Positions 24,625-33,798 of a stretch of 64,000 nt of DNA are shown piece by piece. Below the pieces are notes generated by a model, which ran no database searches, was not told where the DNA came from, and was given only the letters and a program-made list of their open reading frames with translations. The stretch's first letter is position 1. Each line of letters opens with the position of its first letter. The translations under genes were made by a program, and so were the position numbers. Source of the DNA: Streptomyces aidingensis (GTDB lineage Bacteria; Actinomycetota; Actinomycetes; Streptomycetales; Streptomycetaceae); the NCBI RefSeq assembly GCF_900112355.1, contig NZ_FOLM01000023.1, positions 1 to 64,000 on the forward strand. The letters are read 5' to 3'.

Positions 24625-25959
24625 ATGGGCACCCATGGAATGGTCACCGGGCCGGGCGGCGCTGCCGTGAAGCCGGCCTACTCGCCGGGATTCGGCAACG
24701 AGCACAGCAGCGAGGCGGTCCCCGGGGCGCTCCCGGTGGGACGCAACTCGCCCCAGCGGGCGCCCCTGGGCCTGTACGCCGAGCAGCTCAGCGGAACCGC
24801 CTTCACCCAGCCCCGGGCCGCCAACCGCCGCTCCTGGCTCTACCGCATCCGGCCCTCCGCGGCCCACCCCCGCTTCACCCGCACCGGCAACGGCCGGCTG
24901 CGCGGCGCGCCGTTCGAGGAGACCGTGCCCGACCCCAACCGGCTGCGCTGGGACCCGCTGCCCGACCCGGACCCTGACACCGACTTCGTCTCCGGCCTGT
25001 GGACCCTGGGCGGCAACGGGGACGTGCGGCAGCGCACCGGCATCGCCATCCACCTCTACCGGGCCTCCGCCTCCATGACCGACCGGGTGTTCGGCGACTC
25101 CGACGGCGAACTGCTGATCGTCCCGGAGCGCGGCACCCTGCTGCTGCTCACCGAGTTCGGCGCGCTGCGCGCCGGGCCCGGCGACATCGCGCTGATTCCG
25201 CGCGGGGTGCGGTTCCGGGTGGAGCTGCCGGAGGGCGGCCCGGTCCGCGGCTATGTCTGCGAGAACTACGGCACCCCGTTCGACCTGCCCGAGCTCGGCC
25301 CGATCGGCGCCAACGGCCTGGCCAATCCCCGCGACTTCCTGGCGCCCACCGCCGCGTACGACGAGAATCCGGACCGCCCCGTCGAGGTGATCAACAAGTT
25401 CTGCGGCAATCTGTGGGCCGCGGTCTACGACCACTCACCGCTCGACGTGGTCGCCTGGCACGGCAGCCATGTCCCCTATCTGTACGATCTGCGGCGGTTC
25501 AACGTGCTGGGCACGATCAGCTACGACCACCCCGATCCGTCCCTGTTCACGGTGCTCACCTCGGCCTCCGGCACCCCCGGACTGGCCAACGCCGACTTCG
25601 TGGTCTTCGCCCCGCGCTGGCTGGTCGGCGAGGACACCTTCCGCCCGCCCTACTTCCACCGGAATGTGATGAGCGAGTACATGGGGCTGATCGAGGGCTC
25701 CTACGACGCCAAGGCCGAGGGCTTCCGGCCGGGCGGCGGCTCGCTGCACAACATGATGTCCGCGCACGGACCGGACCGGGAGACCTTCGACCGGGCCTCG
25801 GCCGCCGAGCTGCGCCCGCAGAAGACCGACGACGGGCTCGCCTTCATGTTCGAGACCCGCTGGCCGGTGACCCTCACCGCACAGGCCCTGTCCGCCGGAC
25901 ACCTGCAGCGGGGATACGACGAGGTATGGCAGGGTCTTGAGCGTCATTTCCGACCGTAG
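24625..25959 (+). CDS. hmgA: homogentisate 1,2-dioxygenase
   Basis: 444 aa, ATG 24625 with GAAGGAG at 24611-24617. A non-haem Fe(II) enzyme, it opens the ring of homogentisate to maleylacetoacetate in tyrosine/phenylalanine breakdown. Recognisable blocks are YSPGFGNEHSSEA, LYRIRPSAAH, and the active-site region YDHSPLDVVAWHG, YFHRNVMSEYMG (His and Glu iron ligands) and HNMMSAHGPD (His ligand). Length fits the family. A consensus-like promoter with an inverted repeat lies upstream, and a GntR gene follows after 47 bases. Confidence 0.95.
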   Translation: MGTHGMVTGPGGAAVKPAYSPGFGNEHSSEAVPGALPVGRNSPQRAPLGLYAEQLSGTAFTQPRAANRRSWLYRIRPSAAHPRFTRTGNGRLRGAPFEETVPDPNRLRWDPLPDPDPDTDFVSGLWTLGGNGDVRQRTGIAIHLYRASASMTDRVFGDSDGELLIVPERGTLLLLTEFGALRAGPGDIALIPRGVRFRVELPEGGPVRGYVCENYGTPFDLPELGPIGANGLANPRDFLAPTAAYDENPDRPVEVINKFCGNLWAAVYDHSPLDVVAWHGSHVPYLYDLRRFNVLGTISYDHPDPSLFTVLTSASGTPGLANADFVVFAPRWLVGEDTFRPPYFHRNVMSEYMGLIEGSYDAKAEGFRPGGGSLHNMMSAHGPDRETFDRASAAELRPQKTDDGLAFMFETRWPVTLTAQALSAGHLQRGYDEVWQGLERHFRP

Positions 25960-26006
25960 GACCTGCTAGTACCCACTCAGCGCGCGCATATCCCGGAGGC
26001 CCCGCC

Positions 26007-26762
26007 GTGACCGCTTTCGCCCCCGACTCGCTCGAACTGAACCGGAAGCTCCCGCTCTGGTATCAGGTATCGCAGTCGCTGCGCGCGTCCATACTCGGCC
26101 GGGCCGCCGGGGCCCCGCTGCGGCTGCCCACCGAGGAGCAGCTCGCCGAGCACTACGGGGTCAGCGTGCTCACCATGCGGCAGGCCCTGAAGGAACTGGA
26201 GACCGAGGGGCTGATCAGCAGACACCGGCGGCGCGGCACCTTCATCGAACCGGACGCCAGGGGCGGGGCGCCGGTGCGGCTGCTGGGATCGCTGGACGCC
26301 ATCGTGGCCCAGCAGTCCGGCGACCTGACCACCGTGCTGGACCACGGGCCCACCCCGGTGCCGCCGGAGCTGGCCGGCTACTTCCCCGGCCTGCGCGAAG
26401 CGGCCGGCTACCGGCGGGTGCGCCGGGATCCGGAGAGCGGCGACCCGACGAGCTGGGCGGAGAATCTGGTGCTGCCCGAGGTGGCGGAGCGGATCGACCC
26501 GGCCGATCTGGAGCGGTGGCCCATGACCAGGATTCTGCGGGACACGGCCGGGGTCACCGTCTCCCGGATCGCCAACACCGTGCAGGCGCGGCTGGCCGAT
26601 CCGCGCACCTCGCAGCTGCTCCGGGTACCGCTGCTCAGCCCGATCCTGCACTGCACCGGCGTGGCCTACGACGAGCACGACCGGGCGGTGGATGTGGTGC
26701 GCATCCACTACCGGGGAGATCGTTTCTCCTTCGCCGTGACGGTGGACGCGGCTCCGCACTGA
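26007..26762 (+). CDS. GntR-family regulator with UTRA domain
   Basis: 251 aa, GTG 26007 with CGGAGG at 25994-25999. The winged helix at about 15-85 is PLWYQVSQSLRASIL, RLPTEEQLAEHYGVSVLTMR and GLISRHRRRGTFIEP. The UTRA ligand domain runs to RIHYRGDRFSFAVTVD. It lies 47 bases after hmgA and probably represses homogentisate catabolism through the inverted repeat at the hmgA promoter (inference). This copy is intact, unlike the broken GntR at 1943-2660. Confidence 0.85.
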   Translation: MTAFAPDSLELNRKLPLWYQVSQSLRASILGRAAGAPLRLPTEEQLAEHYGVSVLTMRQALKELETEGLISRHRRRGTFIEPDARGGAPVRLLGSLDAIVAQQSGDLTTVLDHGPTPVPPELAGYFPGLREAAGYRRVRRDPESGDPTSWAENLVLPEVAERIDPADLERWPMTRILRDTAGVTVSRIANTVQARLADPRTSQLLRVPLLSPILHCTGVAYDEHDRAVDVVRIHYRGDRFSFAVTVDAAPH

Positions 26763-26782
26763 ACGCCGCCGCGGGGCGCGGT

Positions 26783-26825
26783 GGCCGGCGGGCCCGGCCG
26801 TGCGGCCGGCTCCGGCCCGCCGGCC
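26783..26825. terminator. bidirectional hairpin between convergent genes
   Basis: Perfect 12-base arms GGCCGGCGGGCC / GGCCCGCCGGCC, with a nested CGGCC/GGCCG stem inside, between the GntR gene (ends 26762) and the small minus-strand gene (ends 26828). Confidence 0.75.
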
Positions 26826-26827
26826 GG

Positions 26828-27091
26828 TTACGCCTGACCGCCGAACAGCGTCCGGCGGAGCCGGCGCAGCGGCGCCAGCAGCATGACCTTGGCGCCCCGG
26901 CGCTCGTGCCCGGCACGCCGGTCATGCTTCGTCAGCTCACGCATGAGCATGCTGGCGTCCTCGGCGTCGTGCCGCTGTGCCGCGGGGCCGGAGAGCACGC
27001 TCAGATGGCGCTCCAGGCGCGAGCCGGACGTTCCGCTCCCGCAGTTGACGGCAGGCACTCGGGGCCTGCTCCGCGCAGTTATCTGCTCCAT
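26828..27091 (-). CDS. small hypothetical protein, divergent from the AAA ATPase
   Basis: 87 aa from ATG 27091 (GGGAGAG upstream). It is strongly basic, with a helical C-terminal part (SMLMRELTKHDRRAGHERRG, then LLAPLRRLRRTLFGG). There is no membrane segment, though an amphipathic basic tail could touch nucleic acid or lipid. The family is not recognised. It is divergent from the AAA ATPase gene with 149 bases between, and convergent with GntR. Confidence 0.55.
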   Translation of the reverse strand: MEQITARSRPRVPAVNCGSGTSGSRLERHLSVLSGPAAQRHDAEDASMLMRELTKHDRRAGHERRGAKVMLLAPLRRLRRTLFGGQA

Positions 27092-27200
27092 GACTCTCCC
27101 ACCCGTACAAGGGCACCCGGTGCGGGCAGGGTAACCCTAACGCCCCACACATGCGCATGGGTATCCCGGTCCTCCGATTCACCTTCCCCTGCGCGAGGTT

Positions 27201-27221
27201 GACGAACATCGCCCGTTCGTC
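27201..27221 (+). promoter_or_regulatory. inverted repeat before the AAA ATPase gene
   Basis: GACGAAC-ATCGCCC-GTTCGTC, perfect 7-base arms, 19 bases before the GTG start and overlapping a TTGACG hexamer (27200-27205). The arms resemble LexA half-sites, but the 7-base gap in place of 4 excludes a normal SOS box. It is either an operator or a 5' leader hairpin. Confidence 0.5.
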
Positions 27222-27240
27222 TTTCAACAAGGAAACTCTC

Positions 27241-28440
<1,200 letters not shown>

Positions 28441-28452
28441 CCGCCGTGGGGA

Positions 28453-28479
28453 CCGCTCCGGCCCGGGCGGCCGGAGCGG
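28453..28479. terminator. bidirectional hairpin between AAA and pirin genes
   Basis: Perfect 11-base arms CCGCTCCGGCC / GGCCGGAGCGG with a 5-base loop, in the 78-base gap between convergent genes. Confidence 0.75.
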
Positions 28480-28518
28480 GAAGGTGTTCCGGCCCCGGGC
28501 CCCGGCCCCGGCCGCCGG

Positions 28519-29487
28519 CTAGGCGTCGCGGGTCCGGCCGCGGGGCTTGAGCGGGACGGAGGGGAGTCCGGGGGCGGCCAGGCGCGCCCCGGAGTAGCCG
28601 TGGACCTCGCCGAAGCGCTCACCGGCCGTCCAGGCCCGGCGGGCGTCGGCGATCTCCTCGGCCGTGCGGGCCACGAAGTTCCACCACATCACCAGGCGTT
28701 CCTCGAACGGGACACCGCCGAGCAGCATCAGCGCGGAATCGGTGTCCGCGCGCAGCGGGAGTTCGCGCCGGCCGGTGCCGAGGTAGAGCAGCGAGCCGGG
28801 GGTGAGCGGGACGCCGTCCACCTCCGGGGCGCCGCTCATGGTGAGCGCCGCGTACTCGAAGTCCTCCTCGGCCGGCAGGCGGGCGTCGGTGCCGGCGCGC
28901 AGCGCCAGATCGGCGCCGACCAGCGGCGAAAAGGTGCGGCCCGGCGAGGCCGCGGTGTCCAGGGTGCCCAGGAGGACGGTGGCGGTCAGTCCGTTGCCGC
29001 CCCGGATCACCGGGAGCTCGGCGTGGAACTCCCAGGCCGGCTCGGTGTGCCGGTGGGCGTCCGGCAGGGCCACCCAGAGCTGGGCGCCGTGCAGCACCGC
29101 CGGGTGGTCGCGGGGTGATTCCTCGGAGTGGGCGATGGCCCGGCCGGAGGTCATCAGGCCGAGCTGGCGCGGCCGGATGGTCTGCAGGCTGCCCAGGCTG
29201 TCCCGGTGCAGCACCTCGCCGTCGTGCAGCCAGCTCACCGTCTGGAGACCGGTGTGCGGATGCGGCGGCACCTGCATGCCGGGCTCGCCGGCGATGTCGT
29301 CCGGCCCGTAGTGGTCGACGAAGCACCAGGCGCCGACCATCCGCCGCCCCAGACCGGGCAGCAGCCGGCGCACCATGGTGGACTCGCCCAGCGGCACCTG
29401 CCGGCCGCGCTGGAGTTCCCGCACCGGAGGGGACCAGCCCTCGCCGCCGCACCGCCGGGGCGCCGGCCGCAGATCGAGATTGCTCAT
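28519..29487 (-). CDS. pirin-family protein (bicupin)
   Basis: 322 aa from ATG 29487. The first cupin holds the pirin metal motif: FVDHYGP, then VPPHPHTGLQTVSWLHDGEV (His cluster) and TSGRAIAHSEES (His and Glu). The C-terminal cupin is degenerate, as in the family. Pirins bind iron and can act as quercetinase-like dioxygenases or redox co-regulators. The role here is unknown. It is divergent from the DUF6624 gene with 81 bases between. Confidence 0.9.
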   Translation of the reverse strand: MSNLDLRPAPRRCGGEGWSPPVRELQRGRQVPLGESTMVRRLLPGLGRRMVGAWCFVDHYGPDDIAGEPGMQVPPHPHTGLQTVSWLHDGEVLHRDSLGSLQTIRPRQLGLMTSGRAIAHSEESPRDHPAVLHGAQLWVALPDAHRHTEPAWEFHAELPVIRGGNGLTATVLLGTLDTAASPGRTFSPLVGADLALRAGTDARLPAEEDFEYAALTMSGAPEVDGVPLTPGSLLYLGTGRRELPLRADTDSALMLLGGVPFEERLVMWWNFVARTAEEIADARRAWTAGERFGEVHGYSGARLAAPGLPSVPLKPRGRTRDA

Positions 29488-29568
29488 GCCCCCGAGCATG
29501 CCCTACCGGGGCGCCGGGCACGATCGAACCCACCGGAGGGCAACGGCAGGGGACGCACCGGAGGTCGC

Positions 29569-30153
29569 ATGACGCAGTGGGAGGCGGACGGCAGGGACGG
29601 GGAGACGGGCCGGGGGGCCGCCGGCGCGGGCGGCGACGGCGCACAGCCGCGCGATCCGCGGCTGGCCGCCGAACTGCTCCGCCGGATGGCGGAGGACCAG
29701 CGGCTGCGGCAGATCCCCTACGACCGGTGGACCGAGGAGATCCGCGCCGAGCTGCGGCGCATCGACGAGGAGAACACCGCCTGGCTGAAGGGGGTGACCC
29801 AGGCGCACGGCTGGCCCGGCCACTCGCTGGTCGGCCGGGAGGCGGCCACCGCCGCCTGGCTGCTGGCCCAGCACGCGGACCACGCCTTCCAGGACCGCGC
29901 CCGGGAACTTCTCACCACCGCCGTGGTGGCGGGCGACGCCGATCCGGTCCATCTCGCCTATCTGACGGACCGCTGCCTCACCAACTTCGGCGAGCCGCAG
30001 CGCTATGGCACCCAGTACTACGATCCCGGCGACGGGGGCGGCATCCGGCTCTACCCGGTCGCCGACCCGGAGAATCTGGATTCCCGGCGGGCGGCCCTCG
30101 GGCTCGGCCCGCAGGCCGAGTACGACGCCCGCATCCGGGGCGAGACCGGCTAG
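29569..30153 (+). CDS. DUF6624 family protein
   Basis: 194 aa, ATG 29569 with GGAGG about five bases upstream. After a Gly-rich acidic head, the conserved block is RLAAELLRRMAEDQRLRQ, NTAWLKGVTQAHGWPGHSLV, GREAATAAWLLAQHADH and LTDRCLTNFGEPQRYGTQYY. This matches proteins annotated DUF6624, which have no known activity but are widespread in Streptomyces. It is soluble with no export signal. It is convergent with the YtrA-type GntR gene. Confidence 0.75.
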   Translation: MTQWEADGRDGETGRGAAGAGGDGAQPRDPRLAAELLRRMAEDQRLRQIPYDRWTEEIRAELRRIDEENTAWLKGVTQAHGWPGHSLVGREAATAAWLLAQHADHAFQDRARELLTTAVVAGDADPVHLAYLTDRCLTNFGEPQRYGTQYYDPGDGGGIRLYPVADPENLDSRRAALGLGPQAEYDARIRGETG

Positions 30154-30285
30154 CCGCCGGGGGCCGCGCGGGGGCCGGCCGGGAACAGGGGAACAGGGGC
30201 GCGGCGGCGGTGACGGCGCGCCGTCCCGGGACCCGGCCGGCCGCACGGCCATCCCCCCGGCCATCCCCCCGGCCCGCCCGCCGGT

Positions 30286-30666
30286 TCAGCCGCCGGGCCG
30301 GTCACCGTAGGCGGCACGCAGCGCGTCCTGCGCCGCGGCCAGCGCCGCCTCCCGGGTGAGGCCGAGCCGGCGGGCCCGGCGGGCGAAGCCCTCCGCGGCC
30401 AGTGCCGCCTCCCGTTGCGCCGCGTCCCCGGCCGCCGCCACAAAGGTGCCGCGCCGGCCCCGGGTCTCGATCACCCCGTCCTCCTCCAGGGCGCGGTACG
30501 CCTTGGCCACGGTGTTCGCCGCCAGCCCCAGCTCGGCGGCGAGTGCCCGCACCGTCGGCAGCCGGTGGCCGGCGGTCAGCGTGCCGTCCCTGGCCTGCCC
30601 GGCGATCTGGGCGCGCACCTGCTCGTACGGCGCCTGTGACGACCGGGGATCGATGCTGATCCGCAC
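30286..30666 (-). CDS. GntR-family regulator, YtrA subfamily
   Basis: 126 aa from GTG 30666 (GGGAG about ten bases upstream). The DNA-binding domain (PYEQVRAQIAGQARDGTLTA, then LPTVRALAAELGLAANTVAK and RGTFVAA) is followed only by a short helical tail, which defines the YtrA group. These usually control an ABC transporter in the same operon, but none is present here. It is divergent from the tandem GNAT gene with 78 bases between. Confidence 0.85.
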   Translation of the reverse strand: MRISIDPRSSQAPYEQVRAQIAGQARDGTLTAGHRLPTVRALAAELGLAANTVAKAYRALEEDGVIETRGRRGTFVAAAGDAAQREAALAAEGFARRARRLGLTREAALAAAQDALRAAYGDRPGG

Positions 30667-30744
30667 GCCGCTGGTTCTCCCTCCGCTCTCGCCGCCCGGA
30701 AAATCGGGCGGTGTCCGCCGGTGCTGCCGCGTACCGTACCGCGC

Positions 30745-31707
30745 ATGCCGATCAAGGTGCGTACGTTCCGTCCCGGGGACGCCGCGGAGGTGGCCGCGGT
30801 CCGCCGGTCCGCCGTGCCCCATCTCATCTGCACGGCCGCGGGCATCGCCTGGCAGGCCGAGGGCACGCCGCCGGCCGTCCGGCTGCGTCTGCTGGTGGCC
30901 GAGGACGGCCGGGGCCGGATCACCGGCTGCGCCGACGCCGGTCTGCACGCCGCGAGTGCCGATCCGGGCCAGGGCTTTCTCCACGTGGCGGTGCGGCCGG
31001 AGCGGACCGGCGAGGGGGCCGGCCGGGCCCTGGCGGCGGCGGGCGAGGAGTATCTGGCCGGGCTCGGCGCGCACACCGTGTTCACCTGGGCGGCGGACGA
31101 CGGCCGCTCCCCCGGCTTCGCCGAGCGGCTCGGCTACCGGCGGCGACGCCGGGCGGGCTTCCTCACCCTGGATCTGGCCGCCGGCGGGCTGCCGCCGCTG
31201 CCCGCCGGGCTGCCGCCCGGGGTCGGACTGCACACCAGGGCGTCCTTCGCCGGTGACCTGCGCCGGCTGCACGAGGCGGATCTGGAGTGCCGCGCCGACG
31301 AGCCGGGCGACGTGCCGTTCCGGGCGATGTCCTTCCAGGACTGGCTGCGGGTGGACCGGGAGCGCCCGGATCTGGACCACGGGCTGTCCACGGTGGTGAC
31401 CGTGGACGGCGAAGTGGCGGCGTACACCCTGGCGGTGACCGACCGCATCTCCCGCTACGGCTCCGCCATGACCGGAACGCGCCGCGCCCACCGCGGACGC
31501 GGGCTGGGGCTGCTGGCCAAGCTGGACTCGCTGCACCGCGCCCGGCGGGCCGGGTACACCATGGCGGTCACCGGCAACGACGCGGGCAACCGGGCGATGC
31601 TGGCGATCAACGAGAAGCTGGGCTACCGGGGGGCCGGGGAGGAGTTCCGCTACGCCCGTGAGCTCCCCGCGGGGCGCCGCCGGGCGGTGCGGCGGGCCGC
31701 GCTTTAA
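30745..31707 (+). CDS. tandem GNAT acetyltransferase
   Basis: 320 aa with two GNAT domains. Domain 1 (about 4-155) has FLHVAVRPERTGEGAGRAL as its acetyl-CoA loop. Domain 2 (about 165-310) has GTRRAHRGRGLGLLAKL and GNDAGNRAMLAINEKLGYR. No Shine-Dalgarno precedes ATG 30745, and TACCGT ends 7 bases before it, so the message may be leaderless. Two-domain GNATs of this layout include mycothiol-synthase relatives and antibiotic acetyltransferases. The substrate is not assignable. Confidence 0.8.
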   Translation: MPIKVRTFRPGDAAEVAAVRRSAVPHLICTAAGIAWQAEGTPPAVRLRLLVAEDGRGRITGCADAGLHAASADPGQGFLHVAVRPERTGEGAGRALAAAGEEYLAGLGAHTVFTWAADDGRSPGFAERLGYRRRRRAGFLTLDLAAGGLPPLPAGLPPGVGLHTRASFAGDLRRLHEADLECRADEPGDVPFRAMSFQDWLRVDRERPDLDHGLSTVVTVDGEVAAYTLAVTDRISRYGSAMTGTRRAHRGRGLGLLAKLDSLHRARRAGYTMAVTGNDAGNRAMLAINEKLGYRGAGEEFRYARELPAGRRRAVRRAAL

Positions 31708-31872
31708 CCATCACTCAGCGCTTCCTTAAAGGCGGCATAAGACTGCGCCCGGGCGCTGCCGGCATGCGGAAACAGCCGCTCCGCGGGGCTAACGTGCAAG
31801 GTACCGGCCGGACTTCACGGCTCCCGACGCGGCCGGCGGCACGACCGGCGACCGAGAGAGCGGAGAGTGCGC

Positions 31873-32907
31873 ATGTCCATCCGTCACCGGGCCCGCACGG
31901 TGGCCGCGGTGCTGCTGGCACCGCTGGCGGCCGGCCTGGTGACGGCTGCGCCCGGCGCCGCGCACGGCACCATGGACAACCCGATCAGCCGGGCCCGGCT
32001 CTGCTTCGTGGAAGGCCCGGAGGCGCCGCGGTCCGACGCCTGCCGGGACGCGGTCGCCCTCGGCGGGACCCAGGCGTTCTACGACTGGCACGAGGTCAGC
32101 CTGGCCGACGCGGCCGGGCGGCACCGGGAGCTGATCCCGGACGGCAGGCTGTGCAGCGCCGGCCGGGAGAAGTACGCCGGTCTGGACCAGGCGCGCGCCG
32201 ACTGGCCGGCGACCGGCATGAGCAGCGGCAGCCACACCTTCCGCTACACGGCCACCGCGCCCCACCGCGGCGGCTTCCAGGTCTACCTCACCAGGCCCGG
32301 CTATGCCCCGGACCGGCCGCCGGCCTGGTCCGACCTGGAACTGATCGGCGAGGTGGACGACCCGCCGCTCGCCGAAGGGGCCTATGTCTTCACGCTGGAC
32401 GTCCCACAGCGGCGGGGCCGCCACCTGATCTACACGATCTGGCAGCGGACCGACAGCCCGGAGGCGTTCTACTCCTGCTCCGACGTCGTGTTCGGCGACG
32501 GGGGCGGCGAAGCCGCCGGGGGCGGTGGCGACCGGGGCAGCGGCACCCCGGGACAGGGCGGCGCCACCGCCCCCTCCGGCGAGAAGCCGGAACCGGAACC
32601 GGAGCCGCGGACCGAGCCGGCGCCGGAACCGGAAACCGGGCCGGATTCCGGGGACCGGAGCACGGCCGAGGCCACCGGCCGGAACACCGGACCGGCCACA
32701 GACCCGAGGAGCAACGGAACCGACGCAAACAGCCCGGCACCCAGCGGTCGCACCGAAGCCGAGGTCGGGACAGACCTCGCCGCGACCGGTGGCGGGAGCG
32801 GCACGGCACTGCCGGCCCTCGGCGGTGCGGCGGCCATGGCCGCCGGCGCGGCCGTGCTGCTCGCCTCCGTCCGCCGCCGCCGTGCCCTGGGCAGACGCCG
32901 GATCTGA
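31873..32907 (+). CDS. AA10 lytic polysaccharide monooxygenase with LAxTG sortase signal
   Basis: 344 aa, ATG 31873 with CGGAG at 31861-31865. A signal peptide at 1-30 leaves His31 as the mature N-terminus (AHGTMDNP). With His131 (TATAPHRGGF) it forms the copper histidine brace, and EAFYSCSDVVF closes the AA10 domain at about residue 208. It should oxidatively cleave chitin or cellulose. A Pro/Glu-rich linker follows, then LAATG at about 302-306, a hydrophobic helix and an RRRR tail, the class E sortase pattern. It is thus probably attached to the cell wall rather than freely secreted. Confidence 0.9.
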   Translation: MSIRHRARTVAAVLLAPLAAGLVTAAPGAAHGTMDNPISRARLCFVEGPEAPRSDACRDAVALGGTQAFYDWHEVSLADAAGRHRELIPDGRLCSAGREKYAGLDQARADWPATGMSSGSHTFRYTATAPHRGGFQVYLTRPGYAPDRPPAWSDLELIGEVDDPPLAEGAYVFTLDVPQRRGRHLIYTIWQRTDSPEAFYSCSDVVFGDGGGEAAGGGGDRGSGTPGQGGATAPSGEKPEPEPEPRTEPAPEPETGPDSGDRSTAEATGRNTGPATDPRSNGTDANSPAPSGRTEAEVGTDLAATGGGSGTALPALGGAAAMAAGAAVLLASVRRRRALGRRRI

Positions 32908-32943
32908 CGCTTCTCACCCGCTGGGGCCCCCACCCCCGGCAGC

Positions 32944-32991
32944 GGTGCCGCCGCCTCCGTCCTCCCACCTCCGCCGGGAGGCGGCGGCACC
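32944..32991. terminator. hairpin after the LPMO gene
   Basis: Perfect 15-base arms GGTGCCGCCGCCTCC / GGAGGCGGCGGCACC with an 18-base loop, 37 bases after the LPMO stop and before the PPOX-like gene. Confidence 0.7.
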
Positions 32992-33127
32992 CCACCCCCA
33001 CCGCCGCCCGGGCGCCAGCCGTGCCCGGGCGGCAGCCGGCCCGCGGTCCCGGCGAAAACCCGTGTGCCGCCGGCGGACGCAGGGGTAGGGTCGGTGCCGT
33101 CTGAATACACCTCCCGAAGGGAGCGGC

Positions 33128-33787
33128 ATGACGGACGGCAGGCCCGGGGCCGGGCAGGCGGACGGTCTGGTCGAGGTCACCGGCGAACAGGAACTCGTGG
33201 AGATCGTCGGAGAGCCGCTCTCCCACACCCGGGAGAAGGTCCGCGATTCGCTCCATGAACTGGACCGGCAGTGGCTGGCGGCCTCCCCGCTCTGTCTGCT
33301 GGCCACCTCGGCCGCGGACGGCTCCTGCGACGTCTCGCCCAAGGGCGACCCGGCCGGGAATCTGGCCCTGGTGCTGGACGACACCACCCTGGCGCTGCCG
33401 GAACGCCCCGGCAACAAGCGGATGGACGGCTTCCGCAACATTCTGTCCAACCCGCGGGTGGGCTTGATCTTCCTGATCCCGGGACGCGGCGACACCCTCC
33501 GGGTCAACGGCCGCGCCCGCATTCTGCGCCAGGCGCCCTTCTTCGACCGGATGACCGTGCGCGGCCACCGCCCGAAGCTGGCCCTGCTGGTGGAGATCGA
33601 GGAGGTCTTCCACCACTGCTCGAAGGCGTTTCTGCGCTCCGCCGCCTGGGATCCGGAGAGCTGGGATCCGGGCGCGCTGCCGTCCCGCGCCCGGATCGCC
33701 AAGGCCGTCGAACGGCCGGAGGAGGCGCTCGCCGAACTGGAGCGGTACTACGGCCCGTCCTATGCCGAACGGCTCTACACCGCCTGA
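33128..33787 (+). CDS. pyridoxamine 5'-phosphate oxidase-fold flavoprotein
   Basis: 219 aa. The split-barrel FMN-binding core is visible: LCLLATSAADGSCDVSPKGD, LPERPGNKRMDGFRNILSNP, VGLIFLIPGRGDTLRVNGRA. The length and the C-terminal HHCSKAFLRSAAW match the PPOX subfamily typified by mycobacterial MSMEG_1061 (from memory). It is probably an FMN- or F420-dependent reductase rather than a vitamin B6 enzyme. It is convergent with the lipase gene with only 11 bases between stops. Confidence 0.85.
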   Translation: MTDGRPGAGQADGLVEVTGEQELVEIVGEPLSHTREKVRDSLHELDRQWLAASPLCLLATSAADGSCDVSPKGDPAGNLALVLDDTTLALPERPGNKRMDGFRNILSNPRVGLIFLIPGRGDTLRVNGRARILRQAPFFDRMTVRGHRPKLALLVEIEEVFHHCSKAFLRSAAWDPESWDPGALPSRARIAKAVERPEEALAELERYYGPSYAERLYTA

Positions 33788-33798
33788 CGGCCGGCCGC

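Noticed and set aside
27201..27221. LexA (SOS) box before the AAA ATPase
   Set aside because: The GAAC/GTTC half-sites are separated by 7 bases, not the 4 of the actinobacterial SOS box.
31741..31800. DasR (dre) or ECF sigma site before the LPMO
   Set aside because: No ACTGGTCTAGACCA-like sequence; the GGAAAC...TAACGT pair is too weak to call.
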